From Spirochaetae bacterium HGW-Spirochaetae-1 (GTDB taxonomy: Bacteria > Spirochaetota > UBA4802 > UBA5550): a stretch of DNA of 64,000 nucleotides. Positions 25,529 to 34,555 of this stretch are shown here, piece after piece (position 1 is the first letter of the stretch; each line of letters starts with the position of its first letter). The notes under the pieces were generated by a model. That model was not told the DNA's origin and did not search any database. It worked only from the letters and a program-made list of their open reading frames with translations. Location: contig PGXY01000007.1 of the NCBI GenBank assembly GCA_002839375.1, forward strand, positions 310,001 to 374,000. The letters are read 5' to 3'. Position numbers and translations under genes: made by a program.

Positions 25529-25957
25529 CTATTTAGTCTTTTTCCTGAGAGTCTGAGTCTTCTTTGTCTTGGCAGTATTATCAGCCTTCTTCCCGGGAAC
25601 CTCTTCGGTTTTCAGGCTTGCCATGGCAGCCAGTTTTTCCCTGAATACATCCATATCGAAGAGTTCATCCTTGAAGTCTTCGGGGAAAAGATATATGATG
25701 AGGACGCGGGGCGCTCTCAGTTTATCCTCATTGGCAGGATAGCCGTAAACCTTTATCCAGTCATCACCGCCGTTCACCACCAGCCTGATTTCCTGGTTTT
25801 TTTTCAGTAATACCCCGCTCATTTCCACATCTTCATGCAGGATATAAATACCGCTTTCCAACTCCCTCAGCAGGGGCTGCTCGGTCTCTTTTACGAATGA
25901 AGAGCATGATGCGCCGAAAAGAAAAACGAGAAAAATAAATGTTGCTTTTTTAATCAT
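25529..25957 (-). CDS. Putative lipoprotein
   Basis: 142 residues. MIKKATFIFLVFLFGASC ends in a relaxed lipobox with Cys18. The mature part is unrecognised, with a Lys/Thr-rich tail (KKADNTAKTKKTQTLRKKTK). It lies upstream of dapA on the same strand. Confidence 0.65.
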   Translation of the reverse strand: MIKKATFIFLVFLFGASCSSFVKETEQPLLRELESGIYILHEDVEMSGVLLKKNQEIRLVVNGGDDWIKVYGYPANEDKLRAPRVLIIYLFPEDFKDELFDMDVFREKLAAMASLKTEEVPGKKADNTAKTKKTQTLRKKTK

Positions 25958-26082
25958 TAAGAGACCGCCCTTTTCAATATATAAGGAAACCTCTATAAAT
26001 TAGATTTTGGAGGCACCCATAAACTATTCTTTAAACAGTGAATCATTCTCAATTGTCAAGGAATAAATTATCCGGTTAAGGC

Positions 26083-26490
26083 TTATTTGTGATACGCTAT
26101 TCCTTCACCCGTGGCCAGCAGCTTGTCTTCGGCCCCCCGGACCTCAACACGCCACACGCTCACCTTTTTCCCCACATTTACCGGCGAGGCCTCGGCGAAT
26201 ATTTTCTCTCCATCGGCGGCTGACGAGATATAGCTGATATTAAAATGCATGGACAGGGCCATGACACCCGTAGAATTGGAAGCCACTGCAAAGGCCTGGT
26301 CGGCGATGGCATAGATAATGGCGCCATGGGCCCTCTCAACGGCATTCAGGTATTCCGACTTGATCGTCAGAGAACAGAGGGCATATCCCTCCCGTACGTT
26401 TTCCACGTGTATCCCGAGAAAGCGCGCCATGGGGTCGGTGCCCACGACGTTTCGTGCGTATTCCACGGCATTGTCTACTATATTGCTCAT
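26083..26490 (-). CDS. PaaI-like hotdog-fold thioesterase
   Basis: 135 residues of a single hotdog domain. NAVERAHGAIIYAIADQAFA is the central helix with the HGG-like motif written HGA. Likely hydrolyses an acyl-CoA; the substrate is unknown. Confidence 0.85.
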   Translation of the reverse strand: MSNIVDNAVEYARNVVGTDPMARFLGIHVENVREGYALCSLTIKSEYLNAVERAHGAIIYAIADQAFAVASNSTGVMALSMHFNISYISSAADGEKIFAEASPVNVGKKVSVWRVEVRGAEDKLLATGEGIAYHK

Positions 26491-26538
26491 TGCATGCTCC
26501 TGCCCTGAAAAAATAATTATATTCTGCGGTAGTACGGT

Positions 26539-28692
26539 TTATTCCTGGTTCGCATCAATGATGATCTGGGAATCGTAGGAACCATTATTGCCGAAAACCA
26601 GCATGGGGATGCCCGACGGGAAGGGCAACAGGGGACCGTAATTGAACAGATAATATTCCTTTGCCGACGCATCATCACCGTCATGGAAAAAATCGTAGCT
26701 GTCGTCATCGAGAATGAAATAGCTGCTGGTATTGCCGATCCTGTCCGGGAGGGTTACTTCTGTTACAGCCCAGTTGTTGTCGCTTTCGGGCAGTACAATC
26801 TCCCCTTTGAGTCCTCTGCCCAGTTTATAATACTTTTCCGTCAGCCAAATCCTGGCAAAATAATACCCATTCTCATTGTCGTAGCGGAGCATGATATCGG
26901 CTTCCCGGGGATCGCTTCTTTGTCCGGCGGGGATGACCTCGCGGATAACCGCCCTGCCGGCCGATTTCCCGGAATCCCCGAAGGCATTGTCATCATCGGC
27001 CCTGAAAACCAGTTTCAAAAAAGGATCTGACTCCTGTGATATTTCCTCCAGGCTCAGCAGCTGCGGACCGTCTATATCGGGACTCTCTGTTTTAACATCG
27101 GCTATGTCCGCCACGGGAATCCTGGTCTGTCTCCGGAAAACGTATCCCCTGCGGCCTTTGAGCTCTTCGCGATAGTAATAGGTATCTTTCCAGGATTTAT
27201 CGTCCCTGTTGGAAAAAGTAAAGGAGCCCCTCTCCCCTGCCCCGGTGGTGAAAGACGCCGAGACCTGGGCCAGCTCCCAGACCCCCGATTCATGATAGTT
27301 CTTCAGGCGCGCCGTACCGGTATAATAACCGTTCCCGGCGGGATTCAGGGGACAGAGCAATTCCTGGCCGTACTGCCTGCTTGCCCGGGCGCTCACCGAT
27401 ACCTTTCCCGGAGCAAAAATACGGGCCTGCATGGCAGTGATATCAATATCCCTCGTTTTGACCTTAACCGACACCGTTATGGAATCGGTCCAGCCGTCGC
27501 CGTCATCATCACCGGCATGGGCAGCCGCTTTATCGAGCAAAGCCCTGACCGCTCCCTCGTCCCATTCATGGGCGTCATTGAACACAACACGGGCCGTGGC
27601 CACGGTTCCGTCAAAGGATAGAATCTCCGGATCACCGGAAAACTCATCACCGGTCATGAAAACATTCCCGTTTATCCAGTGACTGTCGCCGCTGCCGGGA
27701 TTGCGAATCAGGCCATGCTGGGGACGATAGACAATGAAGGAATAATCTGTCGAAGGATCAAGGCCGGGAACGGTGACTTTCCCCGATGCAGCTGTAAGAA
27801 CCGTGGCGGAAACCCTCTTCCAGGCATGGGCATTGGAAACATTGTAAACCATGACCACCAGGGGATGCACCCTGTTTATCCGCTTCTTTCCTTTATAGTG
27901 GACGGACACCTCGAGACTGCCCGACTGGGACGAATCGCCGGCAAAATCCCCTTCGAGATTGCCAATTTCAATGAGCCCCTTCAGTTCTTCTTCGGAAATC
28001 TCCCGGAACCTGCCGGAAAGGGATTCAACACGGGAAAGCTCATAAAATTCCCAGTACCGGGTCTCATGGCGGAAGGCGCCCAGGTATCCCGTGACATCGG
28101 CCAGAAAGAGGTATCCCTTCAGCCATTCCATTACGGCAAGCTGTCCCGTTTCCGCATCATAGTCATTATAGGATATGCCCCTGCCGATTTTGTACAGGGT
28201 GTCGTCCCATCCCAGCCTGACGTAGATGTTTATTTTCTCATCGCCGAAATGAAAAAAATAGCGGACATCCACATCATGATAATTTTTGACCTGTTCCGGA
28301 GAGAAAAAATCGCGGTAGTACGAATTGCTTTGCCAGAGTGAATACAGGCCGTGTGCATTGATATCCCCTTCTAAGTTAAGAGACGCTGCCGCGACCGGCG
28401 CAGCGCTCACAACGGGCTTTTTTTTGACGGCAGGCGCCGGTTCGGTTCCCGTATTGAGCCGGTCTCTCCTGATGGCCTCCTCGTCGATGGTGATGAGCAT
28501 GTTTTCCCTGCTGAAATATTCATCGCCGTCCATATCATCGCCGCGTTCCACCGATTCAGCGGCACCGCTGTTCCGGGCCCTTCCGTCGCTGCCGTCACCG
28601 GAACATCCACCGATTGCCGTCATGACCATGAATAACAGCACTATACATGTCGGGGAAGATAATAATTTTTTCATATTTGACGCACGACGCAT
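26539..28692 (-). CDS. Large lipoprotein of unknown function
   Basis: About 717 residues. The signal peptide ends with the lipobox AIGGC (Cys30 from the chosen start). A Gly/Asp/Glu-rich linker follows, then beta-rich segments with Tyr/Trp-rich strands; an Asp-rich GDDDGDGWTD loop could bind calcium. I recognise no catalytic family. GAGG lies 11 bases before the ATG at 28692; the frame also has a TTG at 28728 and an ATG at 28674. Membrane-anchored on the outside by prediction. Confidence 0.65.
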   Translation of the reverse strand: MRRASNMKKLLSSPTCIVLLFMVMTAIGGCSGDGSDGRARNSGAAESVERGDDMDGDEYFSRENMLITIDEEAIRRDRLNTGTEPAPAVKKKPVVSAAPVAAASLNLEGDINAHGLYSLWQSNSYYRDFFSPEQVKNYHDVDVRYFFHFGDEKINIYVRLGWDDTLYKIGRGISYNDYDAETGQLAVMEWLKGYLFLADVTGYLGAFRHETRYWEFYELSRVESLSGRFREISEEELKGLIEIGNLEGDFAGDSSQSGSLEVSVHYKGKKRINRVHPLVVMVYNVSNAHAWKRVSATVLTAASGKVTVPGLDPSTDYSFIVYRPQHGLIRNPGSGDSHWINGNVFMTGDEFSGDPEILSFDGTVATARVVFNDAHEWDEGAVRALLDKAAAHAGDDDGDGWTDSITVSVKVKTRDIDITAMQARIFAPGKVSVSARASRQYGQELLCPLNPAGNGYYTGTARLKNYHESGVWELAQVSASFTTGAGERGSFTFSNRDDKSWKDTYYYREELKGRRGYVFRRQTRIPVADIADVKTESPDIDGPQLLSLEEISQESDPFLKLVFRADDDNAFGDSGKSAGRAVIREVIPAGQRSDPREADIMLRYDNENGYYFARIWLTEKYYKLGRGLKGEIVLPESDNNWAVTEVTLPDRIGNTSSYFILDDDSYDFFHDGDDASAKEYYLFNYGPLLPFPSGIPMLVFGNNGSYDSQIIIDANQE

Positions 28693-28810
28693 TTCCCGTA
28701 GAACCTCTATACTGCGTTGATCCAGCAATCCGCTGCAAAATCCATGAAATGAATTTTTCAGGAAACCGCCATATTAATCAACATCTTTTTATTTTTGCCC
28801 ATACACGCTA

Positions 28811-30097
28811 TCACCATTTTTCCTTTGGCGGGTTATAATATCCCAGTTTCATGGCGGGATATTTCTCCCGCAGGAGTCCCAGCAGATTGCCTATGCCCCG
28901 ATGAGGCTCTTCAGGCTCTGACCCCGTTATCCCCATAGTTTCGAAATACAGGTCGGGATCGATATTCATGTTGCGCGTTTGGATCATATTTACCGGAAAT
29001 GTATCTAAAAATTTTAATAGTGAGGTCACTTCGCTCTCCCTGTCGGTAAAACCCGGCATAAAAAAGAGATTGATCGACACAAATATCCCCCTGCCCAGGG
29101 CGATATCCAGGGATTTTTTTACATCATCAAAGGTATAATTGCGCGGTTTGTGATACAGGGTATAATATTTTTCCGTGGGAGAACTCATGCTGATACGGAT
29201 CGAATCAAGGCCCGCGTCGATGAGATCGCGCACGACTCCGGGGTCAGAGCCGTTTGTATTGATATTGATGGTGCCCCGGGTCTCCTTTTTCCTCACCATG
29301 TCCACGGCCCTGACAATATCACCGCCTCGCAGCAGGGGCTCCCCTTCACAACCCTGACCGAAACTGGCCACGGCCTCATTAACATGGCTGAAGTGATACA
29401 GGATCACCTGGGATATCTCGCCGGGATCGGGACTGAAATTCAGGCGCGGCTGCGATTCGGCAAATCCCGAATCCTCCTGATAGGAAAGGCATCCCAGGCA
29501 GTCGGCATTGCAGGCCGGTGACGTGGGCACCGGGGCCTCGTAACGGCCGATGAAAAAATTGCGGGCGCACAGGCAGTTGTATTGAGTTGAACAGGTTTTC
29601 AGCTGATTCACCAGCCTGTTCTGCGGATACAGTGCCGATACTTCCTTTATGCCGCGCTTCAGTTCTTTGCCGTCCTGGTGCAGGGACGGATCAGAGCGCG
29701 GATCATCGTCGATGCGGACCGCGGGAACATAGAACTCGCCGTCCATGATGACAACACCGGCATAAGCCCAGAGAGGCAGCACAGGAGTCTTTTTTTTCGG
29801 CCTGGAGGCGGAAAGATAGGTCCGGAGATATCCCGATGCCAGAAAGGACGACACAGCCTGTATATCTTCACCCTCCATGGATTTTTTAATGACATCAAAA
29901 GTTCCGGTTTTTTTGTTATGACTGACGGGATATCGTTCCGGCAGGGAAAAGAGATAGCTCCCGAAGGGCAGCTTTATGAGTTCATCGCGGTTAACGGGGA
30001 CAAAACGGTTGCCGCTCCTGAACGCCGGCTCGAGCCCTTCATACTCGTAAACATTTCCGGATTGATCCGCATAGGGGAGAATGATTTTCTTTTTCAT
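28811..30097 (-). CDS. Radical SAM protein
   Basis: 428 residues. The radical SAM cluster is C196-NAD-C200-LG-C203 (CxxxCxxC), placed late because of a ~190-residue N-terminal extension. More cysteines (C169, C175, C177: CSTQYNCLC) may hold another cluster. Later motifs include TININTNG and IRISMSSPTE. It starts right at the thiE stop, so it is translated with it, but it is not ThiH or ThiC by sequence. Reaction unknown. Confidence 0.75.
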   Translation of the reverse strand: MKKKIILPYADQSGNVYEYEGLEPAFRSGNRFVPVNRDELIKLPFGSYLFSLPERYPVSHNKKTGTFDVIKKSMEGEDIQAVSSFLASGYLRTYLSASRPKKKTPVLPLWAYAGVVIMDGEFYVPAVRIDDDPRSDPSLHQDGKELKRGIKEVSALYPQNRLVNQLKTCSTQYNCLCARNFFIGRYEAPVPTSPACNADCLGCLSYQEDSGFAESQPRLNFSPDPGEISQVILYHFSHVNEAVASFGQGCEGEPLLRGGDIVRAVDMVRKKETRGTININTNGSDPGVVRDLIDAGLDSIRISMSSPTEKYYTLYHKPRNYTFDDVKKSLDIALGRGIFVSINLFFMPGFTDRESEVTSLLKFLDTFPVNMIQTRNMNIDPDLYFETMGITGSEPEEPHRGIGNLLGLLREKYPAMKLGYYNPPKEKW

Positions 30098-30099
30098 GA

Positions 30100-31161
30100 T
30101 CAGCGCAGTTTATCTATAATGGTACGGCAGTTTTCTTCCACACTGTCATCTTTATACAGGGCCGATATCACGGCCGGGCAGGTACATCCCGCTACGGCTG
30201 TTTCCGCCGTATTGGCGCCGGTGATGCCGCCGATGCACACCAGGGGAATATCAACGGCGTCCCGGATTTTCCCGATCACGGCCGTGCCGATGCCCCGGAT
30301 CAGGTCACCGTTTTTGCTCGATGTATCGAAAATGGGACCGATGGCGATATAATCAGGCCCTTCAGCCGCCGCTGCAATGGCCTGTTCAACGGAATGGGTC
30401 GATATCCCGATGATGCGGTCCGCCGCGAGGATCCCCCGCGCTACAGCAAGAGGGATATCATCCTGGCCAAGATGGATTCCGTCGGCATCAACGGCTTCGG
30501 CGATGTCGGGATAGTCATTGACGATGAAAAGCCTTCCCTGTTCGTGGCAGAGGCGGCACAGGTTCCCGGCGGCGCTGTATATTTCGCGGCGCGGTTCATT
30601 TTTCATTCTCAGCTGTATCACGGCAGCGCCGCCCTTGATGAGGCGGAGACAGGTTTCTTCCAGCCTGCTTTTTTCCACGAAGGCCGAATCAAGGATGGCA
30701 TACAGGGCGTTCCTGAAGACATCTCTTTTCTCTTGCCTGCAAAGGCCCAGGATAACGACCTTCTCAAGATCATATAATTCAAAACGCAGCCTCTGGAAGG
30801 CGCCGCTCCGGCCTGCAAGTCCCGCAGCTTCAGTGCCCTGGATTTTCGAATATTCCTCAATGCAGCGGATCGCTTCAATGGCACGGTGGATGTTGGCCCG
30901 CACCAGGTCCGGGACCGCTTCCCTGGTCTGCTCCGTGGGGAGATCGACGAATTTCTGGCCGTCACCCTCCACGTCCCGGGCCCGGAGCAGCCTGTGGGGG
31001 GGAATCCCCTTCATTAGGGAATTCAGCGCGTGCCGGAGCTCCTTGAATTTCACGGAATGGGGGGAATGGGCGGCGAAACGAAGGGCGTCCTCGCACACGC
31101 GGAGCCCCTCCATGGCGCGGTTGAAATTGGCGTCAACGGCCGTTAAAATGGCATCAGTCAT
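30100..31161 (-). CDS. thiE: ThiD2-ThiE fusion, thiamine-phosphate synthase
   Basis: 353 residues. The N-terminal ~130 (DANFNRAMEGLRVCEDALRF, LKELRHALNSLMK-like) match the ThiD2 domain, reported in the literature as an alternative HMP-P kinase. Residues ~145-353 are ThiE: VIQLRMK, VNDYPDIAEAVDADGIHLGQ, GISTHS, IGPIFDTSSK, CIGGI. It joins pyrimidine and thiazole phosphates into thiamine phosphate. GGAG is 7 bases before the ATG. Confidence 0.9.
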   Translation of the reverse strand: MTDAILTAVDANFNRAMEGLRVCEDALRFAAHSPHSVKFKELRHALNSLMKGIPPHRLLRARDVEGDGQKFVDLPTEQTREAVPDLVRANIHRAIEAIRCIEEYSKIQGTEAAGLAGRSGAFQRLRFELYDLEKVVILGLCRQEKRDVFRNALYAILDSAFVEKSRLEETCLRLIKGGAAVIQLRMKNEPRREIYSAAGNLCRLCHEQGRLFIVNDYPDIAEAVDADGIHLGQDDIPLAVARGILAADRIIGISTHSVEQAIAAAAEGPDYIAIGPIFDTSSKNGDLIRGIGTAVIGKIRDAVDIPLVCIGGITGANTAETAVAGCTCPAVISALYKDDSVEENCRTIIDKLR

Positions 31162-31190
31162 TTAATCGCTCCGGCACGAAAATCATTCTC

Positions 31191-31388
31191 TCAACCGCCG
31201 CCGACAAATTTCACCAGCTCTATGATATCACCGTCCTGAACAGCGGTTTTTCCATAGACCTCGCGGTGAACAATTTCACCGTTTCTCTCAACGGCAATGC
31301 GTCGCGGGTCCAGTTTATATTCCTTTATGAGATCCATGATGGTCCCGCCGTCAAATGCTTTATCTTTCCCGTTAAGCCGGATATTCAC
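31191..31388 (-). CDS. thiS: Sulfur carrier protein ThiS
   Basis: 65 residues, ubiquitin-like fold, ending in the Gly-Gly tail (VGGG) that is thiocarboxylated for thiazole synthesis. It lies between rsmE and thiE. ThiF, ThiG and ThiH/O are not in the window. Confidence 0.93.
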   Translation of the reverse strand: MNIRLNGKDKAFDGGTIMDLIKEYKLDPRRIAVERNGEIVHREVYGKTAVQDGDIIELVKFVGGG

Positions 31389-31389
31389 T

Positions 31390-32133
31390 TCATATACTCC
31401 ACTCGTAAATTATAATCGACGCCAGCACCAGGGCCGCAGTCTCGGCCCGAAGCTGGGTAAACCCGAACTGGAGGCTCTGCCAATTCCGGGATTCGGCGCT
31501 TTCCGTTTCCGCCGGGGAAAAACCGCCCTCGGGACCTATCATGAGGCTGATACTCCGCCCTTCCCGGTGTTCCTCCAGGTAGGACCTGATGCTCTGTCCC
31601 TTTCCGGGATTGGCGATGATCTTCATATCGGAAGCATCATTATCCGCGGCGTCCCGAAAGGACATGATATGCTCGACGGGGATGACCGTGTTTCGCAGCG
31701 ACTGCTTGGCCGCCTCAAGAGCGATCCTGTTCCACCGGTCCAGCCTGTTTTTTTCTTTTTCTTCGTAATCGGGGATGGACCGTTCCGTCACGATAGGGAT
31801 GATCCGGCTCACGCCCAGCTCCACGAGTTTCTGAACGACAACATCGAACTTCTTTCCCTTCAGAAGGCTCATATACACGGTGAAATCAAGTCCCGTCTTT
31901 TCATCGGCCGGAAAGGTACCGGGCCCCGGATCGGCAAAAAGAATTTTTGCCCTGATCCGCTCCCTGCCGACCTCGATTATTTCACAGGACATCTTCTTTT
32001 TATCTTCGCCGATGAGTGATATCTTCTGACCCACCTTCACCCGCCGGACCCTGGTGAGATGATGAAAATCATCGCCGCCGATAACACAGATATCGCCGGA
32101 GATATCGCTCCTGTTGATGAAAAAATGGGGCAC
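31390..32133 (-). CDS. rsmE: 16S rRNA m3U1498 methyltransferase
   Basis: 247 residues: N-terminal PUA-like domain (HHLTRVRRVKVGQKI) and SPOUT domain with MIGPEGGFSPAE and the knot LRAETAAL. It starts with GTG; GGGAG stands 7 bases upstream, inside the end of the preceding gene. Confidence 0.93.
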   Translation of the reverse strand: MPHFFINRSDISGDICVIGGDDFHHLTRVRRVKVGQKISLIGEDKKKMSCEIIEVGRERIRAKILFADPGPGTFPADEKTGLDFTVYMSLLKGKKFDVVVQKLVELGVSRIIPIVTERSIPDYEEKEKNRLDRWNRIALEAAKQSLRNTVIPVEHIMSFRDAADNDASDMKIIANPGKGQSIRSYLEEHREGRSISLMIGPEGGFSPAETESAESRNWQSLQFGFTQLRAETAALVLASIIIYEWSI

Positions 32134-32136
32134 GTG

Positions 32137-32913
32137 TCATTCTCCCAGCAGTTCCGACCTGAATATTTGCTTTTTGAATTTCACATCCTCATCAAAGCTG
32201 TGGAAGGATAGGATGGTGATTGTTCCCGTCCGAATGTCCATCATATCATATCTCAGCGGAATTATCCGGTCGTCTTTTTTCTTTATTTTCGCAATGGTCA
32301 TGAATTTATAGATGGCTTTGTCCCGGTCATGGAAGTCGATCCGCAGGGGGATAAACTCATCCTTGGTTACATAGAGTGTCAGAAGACCGTACTCTCCGCC
32401 CTTGAAGATGGGCTTCAGCACCAGTTTGTAGGCCTCGTAGCCTTTCACCATGGCATTGCCCGTGATAGCTGCCGTATAATTGCTCTGCAAATCATAGTTC
32501 GACAAATCGATAAAGCTGAAGTTTGTTGCCATGATGGGATCATATTTGTCGATGCCCAGCTTATGATAGAGTTTTATGGAGTGGATATTATAGACCCAGA
32601 TATCCTCACCGCCAAGATTATAGAGCACCTTCAGCGATTCGCCCCGTTCCCTGCTGCTGAAGACAAAGAGGAAATCCTCCGGGGTGACCGAGGCATTTAT
32701 TTCAATTGTATAGGAACTGCCGTCGGGTTTCACATGCTTCATCCTGCCCAGCACCTGTCCTACGGGATATTCCAGTATCCTGTCAACGCGTGCCAGTATT
32801 CCCTGTGCGGTCAGTTCTATCTTCCGTTCTTCCTGGGAGAAAGCAAGGGACGAGTAAAGGGTCAGAGCTCCCAGAAACAGAACAGGTATTGCCGATAATC
32901 TCTTTTTTTTCAT
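32137..32913 (-). CDS. LolA-like outer-membrane lipoprotein-sorting family protein
   Basis: About 258 residues with a signal peptide ending SLAFSQ. The mature part has the LolA-like half-barrel pattern (ILARVDRILEYPVGQVLGRM, VYNIHSIKL, MVKGYEAYKLVLKP). Members of this group are periplasmic or outer-membrane associated with unclear cargo. An upstream ATG at 32961 would give a longer, less signal-like N-terminus. Confidence 0.8.
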   Translation of the reverse strand: MKKKRLSAIPVLFLGALTLYSSLAFSQEERKIELTAQGILARVDRILEYPVGQVLGRMKHVKPDGSSYTIEINASVTPEDFLFVFSSRERGESLKVLYNLGGEDIWVYNIHSIKLYHKLGIDKYDPIMATNFSFIDLSNYDLQSNYTAAITGNAMVKGYEAYKLVLKPIFKGGEYGLLTLYVTKDEFIPLRIDFHDRDKAIYKFMTIAKIKKKDDRIIPLRYDMMDIRTGTITILSFHSFDEDVKFKKQIFRSELLGE

Positions 32914-33092
32914 TATATCCCGATGCCGAAAGGGCGATTTTAGTGAGCAGGCGAAAAACATACTGCCTTCTTACTCTTTTTTTGACACATTTAATCGTAT
33001 AGTAAAAAAATCAATTTTTTTATGAAATTTTCACCTGTTCACCGTTAAAAACTTCATTTCGGCCCACCATCATCCGCACTATACAATTTATC

Positions 33093-33128
33093 ATTAGGTC
33101 ATAATAACGCATTATGTATATTAGGTCA
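33093..33128 (+). promoter_or_regulatory. Direct repeats and a small palindrome upstream of the partner-switch pair
   Basis: ATTAGGTCA occurs at 33093-33101 and 33120-33128 (27-base spacing). An inverted repeat, CATAAT / ATTATG (33100-33105 and 33111-33116), lies between them. This could be a two-site operator; no good promoter boxes were found around it. Confidence 0.35.
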
Positions 33129-33179
33129 ACAAGGGAATTTTAAGAATTTTTATTGAACATTTAACAGGGGTCCCATAGA

Positions 33180-33791
33180 ATGATCCCATCAATATCAGGA
33201 GCAACGGCAAAAACCGCTATGAATATCACAGATCCGGAGATGAATGGAACGGAATACATGACCCTGGATACCATCATAGGCGATTCAATCGATCTTGACA
33301 AGGCGTACAATAATAAGCTGTACCTTTCCCTGGTGCCGGAAAACGTCCTTAGTCAATGGTCCAGGGTGAGCGATGTGGCCAATTTTATCGCCGATTTCTA
33401 TAACCATGATCTGCCGAGCCCGTTGGCCCACAATACCATATCCACCGTACTCAATGAATTGATAGAAAACGCCGTCAAATTCGCCCACGACAAAAGCGTA
33501 CCCATCGATATTTACACATTTAAAAACAACAATGAATTTATTTTCCGCGTCACCAATACCGTCTCCGAAGGGGCCATCGATGACTTCAGCAGGCTCTGCA
33601 GCACCCTTTTCTCCCAGGACCTCAACAGGCTCTATATCCAGAGAATTGAGGACCTGTTTCATAACAGGGCAAAAACCGGCATAGGGCTCATACTGCTGAA
33701 AAAAGACTACAGGATGGACATCAATTTTGGATTTTCCAGAATGGGCGGTCGCCTTGCTCTTACGGTTACGGCAAAAATCAAGGTTGAGTGA
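33180..33791 (+). CDS. GHKL-type ATP-binding regulator (slr1658 family)
   Basis: 203 residues. The histidine-kinase-like ATPase fold shows an N box (NELIENAVKFAHD) and a G box (TGIGLILLKKDY). There is no dimerisation/His domain, so it is an anti-sigma-kinase-like protein of the slr1658 group. It is followed after 12 bases by its STAS-like partner. AGGGG stands 9 bases before the ATG. Confidence 0.8.
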   Translation: MIPSISGATAKTAMNITDPEMNGTEYMTLDTIIGDSIDLDKAYNNKLYLSLVPENVLSQWSRVSDVANFIADFYNHDLPSPLAHNTISTVLNELIENAVKFAHDKSVPIDIYTFKNNNEFIFRVTNTVSEGAIDDFSRLCSTLFSQDLNRLYIQRIEDLFHNRAKTGIGLILLKKDYRMDINFGFSRMGGRLALTVTAKIKVE

Positions 33792-33803
33792 TGGAGGTCC
33801 GCT

Positions 33804-34157
33804 ATGGATAAAACAGGCATCATTAAGAACGACAATTACTCCATACAGTTCCTCGAGAAGGAACACCGGATCATATTCAGGGGAACCATGCGCCTGAAGG
33901 ATCATGAATACCGGAAAACAATCAATACTGACCTTATTTCCCTTTCATCGCGTCTCGAAGGTTTCATCGAGCTCGATGTATCGCAGCTTGAATACCTGAA
34001 TAGCTGCGGCATAGCTTCCCTCAGCGTGTACCTGACACAGATGAAGGAATTTGATACGAGCATCCGTATCGTTGGATCGAACAGCATTTCCTGGCAGGTC
34101 ATGTCGCTGGATAATTTTCCACTCTGTCACGACAGGGTGGAAATCATAATGCAGTAG
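33804..34157 (+). CDS. STAS-like regulator (slr1659 family)
   Basis: 117 residues. IELDVSQLEYLNSCGIASLS is the STAS strand-helix with a Ser at the acceptor position. Together with the preceding gene it forms a partner-switch pair; its downstream effector is unknown. Confidence 0.82.
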   Translation: MDKTGIIKNDNYSIQFLEKEHRIIFRGTMRLKDHEYRKTINTDLISLSSRLEGFIELDVSQLEYLNSCGIASLSVYLTQMKEFDTSIRIVGSNSISWQVMSLDNFPLCHDRVEIIMQ

Positions 34158-34161
34158 CCCC

Positions 34162-34551
34162 TTATTCCGATGAATAATACCTGCTTCCCCCTTCTTCCAG
34201 GTCCGGCCGCAGCTTCCTGGCATCATGGAGATATATCTGCATGAGCTCCTCCTGACGCTTATCGGAGTTGACATGCATGAGGACCCTGATAACGCTCTTC
34301 AGGCTGCCCTTCACGGGAATTTCCCTCGTACAGAAAAGTGGTGTATAAATCCAGCCCATTGCACGCGCCGCAACCGCCGGGAATTCCGCATCAACATCCT
34401 CCGTGACGGAAAATATCACCGAGGCTATATCATCGGCATGCAGGTCATTCCTGGTCACCAGGGCCCTCAGGAGTTCCTCGGTTTTGGAAATTATCTCTTC
34501 TTTAGTATTTGCGGCGACTGTTGTCGCTCCACGGACACCACGTACGGCCAT
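34162..34551 (-). CDS. aroH: Chorismate mutase, AroH class
   Basis: 129 residues. VRGVRGATTVAANTKEEI at the start and FSVTEDVDAEFPAVAARAMG match the B. subtilis AroH type. Converts chorismate to prephenate for Phe/Tyr. GGAG lies 7 bases before the ATG, inside the end of aroA. Confidence 0.95.
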   Translation of the reverse strand: MAVRGVRGATTVAANTKEEIISKTEELLRALVTRNDLHADDIASVIFSVTEDVDAEFPAVAARAMGWIYTPLFCTREIPVKGSLKSVIRVLMHVNSDKRQEELMQIYLHDARKLRPDLEEGGSRYYSSE

Positions 34552-34555
34552 CGTT

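Noticed and set aside
27679-28341. 220-residue open frame opposite the large lipoprotein
   Set aside because: Antisense shadow without a ribosome binding site or domain.
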